Source of the DNA: Porphyromonadaceae bacterium
GTDB lineage: Bacteria > Bacteroidota > Bacteroidia > Bacteroidales > Dysgonomonadaceae
Length of the DNA: 43,021 bases
Direction: 5' to 3'
Assembly: GCA_003517675.1 (NCBI GenBank)
Contig: DPAC01000107.1
Location: 1-43,021, forward strand
Shown in pieces: positions 33,340 to 40,357 of the stretch. A program made the translations under genes and the position numbers. Position 1 is the first letter of the stretch, and every line of letters begins with the position of its first letter. The notes beneath the pieces are model-generated. The model searched no databases, was not told the origin of the DNA, and worked only from the letters and a program-made list of their open reading frames with translations.

Positions 33340-34584
33340 ATGATTAAAAAGCTTATGGACAATGCATTCAAAGAAAAAATCAAATCGTTTATCCTGGAGG
33401 AAAGCGATGAACAACCGGTTGCTGCCCAGCCGGACACTTTTTGGCAGAAGCTGAAAGACGTGGGCACCGAATTGTGGCTCGACACGGGCGACATGGAGGA
33501 AGCTGAAAAAAACTGGTCGGCAGAGATGACCGCTCTCACTACAAATAACACATTAATAAATAAAGAGATACAGAAAGGCATTTATGATGCGTTTATTGCC
33601 GATGCCATGGAAATCGTCAAGGAACTGCCCGTACAGCAACAGGTAAAAGAAATTGCTTTTATCCTGAATGCCCGGCACGGGCTGCGGCTGGCCAGAAAGT
33701 TTGGCGGTTTCGTGAGCGTGGAGTTGCACACCGATACCGCCCATGATATTGAAGCGATCATGGAATACGGCATGCGCTATTTTGAAATCTGTCCCGATCA
33801 GTTTATCGTGAAAGTGCCCTATACTGCTTCCGGTCTGATAGGTGCCCGCAAACTGCGGGAAAGAGGCGTAAAGATCAACTTCACGCTTGAGTTTTCAGCC
33901 CGGCAGAACGTATTGGTGGCCGCCATTACCAAACCCAATTACCTGAACGTGTTCCTGGGGCGGATCGGCGCTTACATCAGTGATAACGGACTGGGCGACG
34001 GCTCTGGCGCAGGCGAAAATGCCGTTCTGTCCTCCCAAAAATGGGTGAAGGAACTGACAAAAAATAACCCGGAACCTACCCGGCTGATCGCGGCCAGCCT
34101 CCGAAATTACCAGCAACTGGAAGACCTTGCAGGCGTGGATGTTTTTACCATGCCCCCCAAAGTGGCTGCCGAAGGGAAAGCAAAGCTGTCCGGCAATTTC
34201 CGCTCCCGGTTGAATGAGTTTTATCCGGTCGGCCTCAATGAGAAGGCAGAAGACTGTTTTACCGAAAAACTGTGGGAAGTTTCCGACAATGAGCTGCAAC
34301 TGGCTAAAAGCCTCAGCAAGAACTGCCCGCAAAATGGCGAAGAGCTTGTTCAAAGGGCATGGGAAGCTGATTGCGGTGATCTGTTTCCCCGGCTCAGTGA
34401 CTCCGATCTGCAGCACATCACGGAAGATGGGAAAATTCCGAAACACGAACGATGGGCATCCCGCATCAAAAACGGCGAGCTGGCCATTGACACCCTACTC
34501 AATCTGGCAGGGCTTGCCAGCTTCGCTTCCGACCAGGCTCAACTGGATGAACGAATTAAGCAAATTATTGCATCAAAAAAATAA
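33340..34584 (+). CDS. Transaldolase-family protein
   Basis: The start is taken at ATG 33340 (414 residues), because an earlier TTG at 33262 would translate the 38-bp repeat. There is no signal peptide, so it is cytoplasmic. The sequence FWQKLKDVGTELWLDTGDMEEAEKN and TTNNTLINKEIQKGIYDAF is the transaldolase opening; K158 in FIVKVPYTASGLIGARKL is the Schiff-base lysine candidate; VNFTL-type (KINFTLEFS) and FLGRIGAYI segments follow. It is longer than TalB (about 315 residues) owing to a C-terminal extension of roughly 100 residues (RAWEADCGDLFPRLSDSDLQ...). It probably transfers or cleaves dihydroxyacetone units in pentose or sugar-phosphate metabolism. It is an unusual but sensible partner for the isomerase at 8312. 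Confidence 0.8.
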   Translation: MIKKLMDNAFKEKIKSFILEESDEQPVAAQPDTFWQKLKDVGTELWLDTGDMEEAEKNWSAEMTALTTNNTLINKEIQKGIYDAFIADAMEIVKELPVQQQVKEIAFILNARHGLRLARKFGGFVSVELHTDTAHDIEAIMEYGMRYFEICPDQFIVKVPYTASGLIGARKLRERGVKINFTLEFSARQNVLVAAITKPNYLNVFLGRIGAYISDNGLGDGSGAGENAVLSSQKWVKELTKNNPEPTRLIAASLRNYQQLEDLAGVDVFTMPPKVAAEGKAKLSGNFRSRLNEFYPVGLNEKAEDCFTEKLWEVSDNELQLAKSLSKNCPQNGEELVQRAWEADCGDLFPRLSDSDLQHITEDGKIPKHERWASRIKNGELAIDTLLNLAGLASFASDQAQLDERIKQIIASKK

Positions 34585-34614
34585 TTTGTTTGCGTACTCC
34601 AGAAATAATATAAC

Positions 34615-34845
34615 ATGTGGGCGAACACCCAGATAAACACTCCCAGAGGAATACTCTCAGTAAAATGGGAAAATGGGGGAAACAGCAAGAAAATTGTGCT
34701 CCAGGTGCCTGTAGGATCCATCGCAAAAGTGCAAAAGCCAATCGATGCGACAGAGGTGATCATCAACAGGAAAAGAATGGATAACGCCGGCAGTGTGCTT
34801 CAGTTGCAGAGTGGTACATATCATATCGAATTTAAAAGCAATTAA
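34615..34845 (+). pseudogene. C-terminal remnant of a GH78 rhamnosidase
   Basis: The 76 codons read as the terminal beta-sandwich of GH78 enzymes: INTPRGILSVKWENG, IVLQVPVGSIAKVQKP (compare the SIPANTTADVYLP stretch in the gene at 1-1701) and a last strand SGTYHIEFKSN (compare AGKWSFHVYR). No GH78 barrel precedes it; a stop codon and the transaldolase gene lie directly upstream. It is best read as the tail left by a deletion or replacement. It could be translated from ATG 34615 but should have no activity alone. Confidence 0.65.
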
Positions 34846-34872
34846 TTACAAATTTCATCAACTCGCTCCCTA

Positions 34873-37800
34873 ATGAAAAAGAACTTCATCCTGATTGGAA
34901 TAATCTATTTTATTTCTATGCCAATCCTTTATTCCCAGTTTTCAATCACAAACCTTAAGTGTGAATATCTTACAAATCCTATAGGTATTGACGCAGCTCA
35001 TCCTCGCTTTACCTGGCAGGTAATATCGTCTCAAGCCGGTTTTCAGCAGGCTGCGTATCATCTTGTGCTGGGTACCGATTCATCAGCTGTTGCCGGGGGA
35101 GAAGGTGAGACTTGGGATTCAGGAATGATCCACTCGTCCAAACTACCGGTAAGCTGTGACCGAACTGTTTTGCAACCTTTTACCCGATACTATTGGAGTC
35201 TCCGCATCCAGGAACAGTCAGGAAAATGGTCGGCATGGTCATCACCTGCATTTTTTGAAACGGGCATGATGGATCAGACCAACTGGAAAGGCAAATGGAT
35301 TACCGATACGTATGACTACAAAGTGAAACCAGCCGCATACTTCCGGAAATCTTTTACTTCCGGTAAAGCAATTCAATCAGCTCGTGCATATATAGCAGCA
35401 GCAGGTCTTTACGAGTTATCGATCAATGGGGAACGAATTGGAGACCATCGACTTGATCCGATGTTTACCCGATTTGACAGACGTACTTTGTATGTTACTT
35501 ATGATGTAACCCGTCAGTTGAAAAAAGGAGCAAATGCTGTGGGTGTTTTGCTGGGAAACGGGTGGTATAATCTTCAATCAAGTGCTGTCTGGTATTTCGA
35601 TCTGGCACCATGGCGTGCAAGGCCAAAGTTTTGTATGGATATACACATCATTTATAGTGATGGATCCAAGGAGATTGTGGTTACCGATGAAACCTGGCAG
35701 ACTTCCGAAAGTCCGATCATTTTCAATAGCATCTACACCGGAGAACATTACGATGCAAGAAAAGAACAACCGGGATGGGACACAGCAGATTTTAATGCGA
35801 AGGATTGGAAAAGCGTACTTCTAACCGGTGCACCTTCCAAAAATATCGTCTCACAAACATTACATCCGATAAGAAATGTCAAAGAAATAAAGGCAGTATC
35901 ACTCAAAAAACTTGACCAGAAAACCTGGTTATATGATTTCGGACAAAATCTGTCAGGTGTCTGCCGAATAAAAATTAAAGGGCCGTCGGGAACTGTTATA
36001 CGATTGAAATATGTTGAAAAACTGGACTCGTTGGGACGCCCCGATATGTCAAACATCGATGTACATTATACCCCTCACGATGATAGTGATCCTTTCCAGA
36101 CCGATCTCTTGATTCTGAGTGGGGAAAAAGTAGATGAATTTACGCCCAGGTTCAACTACAAAGGGTTTCAGTATCTGGAAGTTTCATCAGATATCCCGCT
36201 GGAATTAAATCAAGATCAGGTGACCGCCATCTTCATGCACAGTGATGTGCCGGCAAGAGGTACGATCCATTCATCCAACAATACCCTGAACAAATTATGG
36301 GAAGCATCCAACATGTCCTATTTGTCAAATTTGTTTGGCTACCCCACTGATTGTCCACATCGGGAGAAAAACGGTTGGACCGGTGACGCTCATATCGCTG
36401 TTGAAGTCGGTTTATACAATTTTGACGGAATTACAGTATATGAAAAATGGTTGGCCGATCATCGGGATGAACAACAGCCAAACGGTGTATTGCCGGCAAT
36501 TATCCCCACCAGTGGCTGGGGTTATCACTGGGGCAACGGGACAGACTGGACCAGCACCATTGCTATTATTCCCTGGAATATCTATCTTTTTTATGGCGAT
36601 GACAGGCTATTGCAACAGTGTTATGATAATATCAAAAGATATGTGGATTATGTAGATGAGCACTATCCTACAGGGCTTACAGATTGGGGATTGGGTGACT
36701 GGGTGCCCGTCAAATCTGTTACACCCAAAGAATTCACATCGAGCACCTATTTCTATGTGGATGCTGTCATCCTTTCTAAAGCCGCAAAATTATTTGGTCA
36801 CGAAGCGGATTACATAAAATACAGCATGCTTGCCGAGAAGATCAAACAGGCCATCAATCGCAAGTACCTGAATGAAGAGACCGGTATTTATGGGAGCGGT
36901 TTACAGACTGAAATGAGCGTTGCTCTTTACTGGGGCCTGGTTCCTGAGCATTTAAAGCAGCGGGTGGCACAGAATCTTGCTTCAAGGGTGATACAAGATA
37001 ACAAACACATTGATGTGGGTCTGTTGGGATCAAAAACCATTCTAAACGCACTCAGTGAAAATGGTTATGCAGAACTGGCGTATGAAGTAGCTTCACAGGA
37101 AAGTTACCCTTCATGGGGGTGGTGGATTGTGAACGGCGCTACAACATTTTTCGAAAACTGGCCAATGGATGCAGCAAGAGATATTTCTATGAATCATATT
37201 ATGTTTGGTGAAATCAATGCATGGTATTATAAAGCTCTTGGGGGCATCTTTCCCGATGAAAACAATCCCGGCTTCAAACAGATAAGGCTCAAACCGAATT
37301 TTGTCAGTGGGTTGGATCATTTTCAGGCCGAACATGAGAGTCCTTATGGAAAGATAGTTTCTTCGTGGAAAAGGACGGAGAGATCTATTCAATACCATAT
37401 CGAAATTCCTGCTAACAGTAGTGCTACCCTGCACTTACCTGATGAAATTAAGATACTAAGTGTAAATAATCAGCCGATAAATCTTCAGCGTCTCATGAAA
37501 CAGGTTGCCTCACAAGATGGACTCAATTGCTATGAGTTTGGTGCCGGCAATTATGATTTAATCATTTCCCCTGGATCTTCTCCTGTCTCTGCGCAAGGAT
37601 TGACAGTAACCAAAACCACCGTCGGATACCGGGTGAACCCGATATTGATTACAACGGCAACGCCTTTGTTTGGATGGGAGATACAGTCAGATGAAACAAA
37701 CATTGTGCAAGAGGCGTATGCCATTGAATTGTATACAAAAGAAAATGGCCGGTTGAAAAAAGTGTGGGACTCAGGAAAGGTGATTTCCGACAGAAGCCGG

Positions 37801-40263
37801 CAGATAGGGTACGACAATACAGAAGAGCTTGAACCGGGAAAGGAGTATCAATGGAGAGTGAAGGTGTGGGATCACAAAGGCAACATGTCGGGATGGAGCG
37901 AGATGAACAAATTCCGTACCGCTCCGGCAGCCATTGAGAAAAATGCCCACTGGATAGGAGCCATCCGCCGTGAAGAGGCCAACATTCCGCAAGGCAGAAA
38001 TTATCATGCGCTCTCGGTCTCATCCGAAGCCGGTCGACAATGGCAGGAAACCCATCCCCTCTCAAAAAGGAGCATCTACCTGAGAAGAAACTTCTCTACC
38101 GGCAAAGAAATCGAAGATGCCATTATCTATATAAGCGGACCGGGGCATTATGAACTCACTGTAAATGGAGTCAGGGTGGGTGATTCACAGTTCGATCCCC
38201 TGTGGAGTGATTACGATAAGACCGTCTATTACAATGCATATGATGTAACCACAAATATGACCGATGAAAATGCAATCGGGGTACTGCTGGGAAATGGCTT
38301 TTATAACCAGCAGGGAGGGCGTTATGTGAAAATGCAGGTCAGCTTCGGGCCTCCCACGCTGTTCTTCAAAATGGTCGTCACCTATAAGGACGGCACAAAA
38401 GAGGAGATTGTATCGGACGAAAACTGGAAATACTCCCCCAGTCCCATCATCTTTAACGACATGTATGGAGGTGAAGATTACGATGCCCGCTTAGAGCAGG
38501 ATGGCTGGGACCAGGTAAATTTTGATGATTCAGGATGGGAAAACGTGGTCATTCAGGAGCCACCCGCAGGCTCGCTAAGGCCACAAACAACGGAACCCAT
38601 CAAGATCATGGAGACCTTTCCCATCAAAAGCACCCGCAAAGTCGGCGATGTTTATGTGTTTGACATGGGGCAAAATCTGTCGGGATTCCCGATGATAAAA
38701 GTGAAAGGTAATAGGGGTGATAAGATACGGCTCACCGTGGGAGAAAATGTCCGGGAGGATGGCTTGGTCAGTCAGTCCCAGACCGGAGCACCCCATTATT
38801 ACGAATACACGCTAAAGGGCGAAGGAGATGAGCTGTGGCACCCCCGCTTTTCCTATTACGGATACAGGTACATACAGGTTGATGGCGCCAGACCGGAAGA
38901 TGATGCCGATGAACTGCCGGATGGGGAGAGCAGCACGAACCGCGATCTGCCGATCATCAAAGAACTGACTTCCTGTTTTGTCCACAATTCAGCGGCTCAA
39001 TCCGGAACATTTCACTGTTCCAATGAAATTTTTAACGACACCCACCGCATTATTGTGAATGCAATAAAGAGCAATATGCAAGCTGTATTTACCGATTGTC
39101 CGCATCGCGAAAAACTGGGATGGCTGGAACAAATCCATCTGAACGGCCCGGGGCTGTTTTATAATTTCAACCTCTCTTCTTTTGCGCGGAAGATTATGAA
39201 CGATATCCGGGATGCGCAACTGCCGAACGGTTTGGTACCGGATATCGCACCGGAATATGTGATTTTTCAGGGCGGCTTCCGCGATTCACCCGAATGGGGC
39301 AGCACGGCGATAATTCTGCCGTTTATCTATTACGATTTCTACGGAGACAGCTCGCTGATTGCTGCCTATTACGATGTGATGAAAAGATATGTGGATTATC
39401 TCTCCTCCACTGCCACCGGCCATATCGTTTCACACGGGCTGGGCGACTGGTACGATTACAACGAGGATTTTCCTGCGGGCCCTTCCCGGAATACCCCCAT
39501 CCCCTTATCTGCCACGATGCATTATTACATGGATGTCAGTTACCTTATACAAGCGGCAGAGATGCTCCATAAAACAGATGATGTGGCCTACTACAGCAAC
39601 CTGCGTGAAAAAATAGGGGAAGCCTACAACAAGGAATTTTTTAACCCTGAGACAAAACAATATGGCACCGGCAGTCAGGCATCCAACGCCATGTCACTCT
39701 TTATTGATGTGGTACCGGAAGCGTATCGCACGGATGTACTGCACAATCTGGTGAACGATATAAAAAAGCACGGTTACAAACTGACCACCGGCGATGTGGG
39801 CAACCGCTATCTGTTTCAGGTGTTGGCAGAAAACGGTCTGAATGAGGTAATGTTTAAAATGCACAACCATAAGGAGGTTCCCGGCTACGGGTTTCAGATT
39901 CAATTTGGAGCCACCACACTGACGGAACAGTGGGACCCGAGAAAGGGAAATTCATGGAACCATTTTATGATGGGACAAATTGAGGAATGGTTCTACAAAT
40001 CGTTGGCAGGAATCAGGACAGAAAATAACAGCGGTTTCCGGAATATCGTAATCGCCCCGCAACCGGTGGGTGACCTGAAGTTTGTGGAGGCTTCCTACAA
40101 TAGCCTTTACGGAAAGATTTCGGTCAACTGGAAAAAGGAAGATGGCCGGTTTACATTGAACGTGTCGATACCCGCCAACTGTACCGCAAAGATTTACCTC
40201 CCACAGGAAGAAAAAGAGATCACTGTGGGGAGCGGGAATCACCGATTTACAAAAGAAATGTAA
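34873..40263 (+). CDS. Tandem double-domain GH78-GH78 alpha-L-rhamnosidase (1796 aa)
   Basis: A signal peptide (MKKNFILIGIIYFISMPILYSQ) is followed by two complete GH78 enzymes in one chain, joined near residue 905 (SSPVSAQGLTVTKTTV). Each has an N-terminal Ig-like domain, a GH78 beta-sandwich (YELSINGERIGDHRLDP / YELTVNGVRVGDSQFDP), a DFGQNLSG or DMGQNLSG segment, a six-hairpin barrel and a C-terminal sandwich. Module 1 has TDCPHREKNGWTGDAH (D493, E498, D505) and base E761 (FFENW). Module 2 has TDCPHREKLGWLEQIH (D1408, E1413), with Q1420 where module 1 has D505, and base E1685 (LTEQWD). Two non-identical modules suggest two rhamnosyl linkages cut by one protein. Most GH78 proteins have one module. 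No frameshift or stop is seen at the joint. Confidence 0.9.
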   Translation: MKKNFILIGIIYFISMPILYSQFSITNLKCEYLTNPIGIDAAHPRFTWQVISSQAGFQQAAYHLVLGTDSSAVAGGEGETWDSGMIHSSKLPVSCDRTVLQPFTRYYWSLRIQEQSGKWSAWSSPAFFETGMMDQTNWKGKWITDTYDYKVKPAAYFRKSFTSGKAIQSARAYIAAAGLYELSINGERIGDHRLDPMFTRFDRRTLYVTYDVTRQLKKGANAVGVLLGNGWYNLQSSAVWYFDLAPWRARPKFCMDIHIIYSDGSKEIVVTDETWQTSESPIIFNSIYTGEHYDARKEQPGWDTADFNAKDWKSVLLTGAPSKNIVSQTLHPIRNVKEIKAVSLKKLDQKTWLYDFGQNLSGVCRIKIKGPSGTVIRLKYVEKLDSLGRPDMSNIDVHYTPHDDSDPFQTDLLILSGEKVDEFTPRFNYKGFQYLEVSSDIPLELNQDQVTAIFMHSDVPARGTIHSSNNTLNKLWEASNMSYLSNLFGYPTDCPHREKNGWTGDAHIAVEVGLYNFDGITVYEKWLADHRDEQQPNGVLPAIIPTSGWGYHWGNGTDWTSTIAIIPWNIYLFYGDDRLLQQCYDNIKRYVDYVDEHYPTGLTDWGLGDWVPVKSVTPKEFTSSTYFYVDAVILSKAAKLFGHEADYIKYSMLAEKIKQAINRKYLNEETGIYGSGLQTEMSVALYWGLVPEHLKQRVAQNLASRVIQDNKHIDVGLLGSKTILNALSENGYAELAYEVASQESYPSWGWWIVNGATTFFENWPMDAARDISMNHIMFGEINAWYYKALGGIFPDENNPGFKQIRLKPNFVSGLDHFQAEHESPYGKIVSSWKRTERSIQYHIEIPANSSATLHLPDEIKILSVNNQPINLQRLMKQVASQDGLNCYEFGAGNYDLIISPGSSPVSAQGLTVTKTTVGYRVNPILITTATPLFGWEIQSDETNIVQEAYAIELYTKENGRLKKVWDSGKVISDRSRQIGYDNTEELEPGKEYQWRVKVWDHKGNMSGWSEMNKFRTAPAAIEKNAHWIGAIRREEANIPQGRNYHALSVSSEAGRQWQETHPLSKRSIYLRRNFSTGKEIEDAIIYISGPGHYELTVNGVRVGDSQFDPLWSDYDKTVYYNAYDVTTNMTDENAIGVLLGNGFYNQQGGRYVKMQVSFGPPTLFFKMVVTYKDGTKEEIVSDENWKYSPSPIIFNDMYGGEDYDARLEQDGWDQVNFDDSGWENVVIQEPPAGSLRPQTTEPIKIMETFPIKSTRKVGDVYVFDMGQNLSGFPMIKVKGNRGDKIRLTVGENVREDGLVSQSQTGAPHYYEYTLKGEGDELWHPRFSYYGYRYIQVDGARPEDDADELPDGESSTNRDLPIIKELTSCFVHNSAAQSGTFHCSNEIFNDTHRIIVNAIKSNMQAVFTDCPHREKLGWLEQIHLNGPGLFYNFNLSSFARKIMNDIRDAQLPNGLVPDIAPEYVIFQGGFRDSPEWGSTAIILPFIYYDFYGDSSLIAAYYDVMKRYVDYLSSTATGHIVSHGLGDWYDYNEDFPAGPSRNTPIPLSATMHYYMDVSYLIQAAEMLHKTDDVAYYSNLREKIGEAYNKEFFNPETKQYGTGSQASNAMSLFIDVVPEAYRTDVLHNLVNDIKKHGYKLTTGDVGNRYLFQVLAENGLNEVMFKMHNHKEVPGYGFQIQFGATTLTEQWDPRKGNSWNHFMMGQIEEWFYKSLAGIRTENNSGFRNIVIAPQPVGDLKFVEASYNSLYGKISVNWKKEDGRFTLNVSIPANCTAKIYLPQEEKEITVGSGNHRFTKEM

Positions 40264-40303
40264 CGCAAGGCTAACTGGAAGAGAATCACACACGCATAAC
40301 AAA

Positions 40304-40352
40304 CGAATGCACAACAAAAATGAATGCACAACAAATGTGTGTACAACAAATA
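40304..40352 (+). repeat. 17-bp tandem repeat in leader of last GH78 gene
   Basis: Three imperfect units with the pattern GAATGCACAACAAAAAT / GAATGCACAACAAATGT / GTGTACAACAAATA lie between the tandem GH78 gene and the ATG at 40358, forming its 5' leader. Confidence 0.6.
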
Positions 40353-40357
40353 ATCAT

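Noticed and set aside
40304..40352. CRISPR-like array
   Set aside because: The units are only about 17 bp, abut without spacers and are followed by coding repeats; no cas genes are present.
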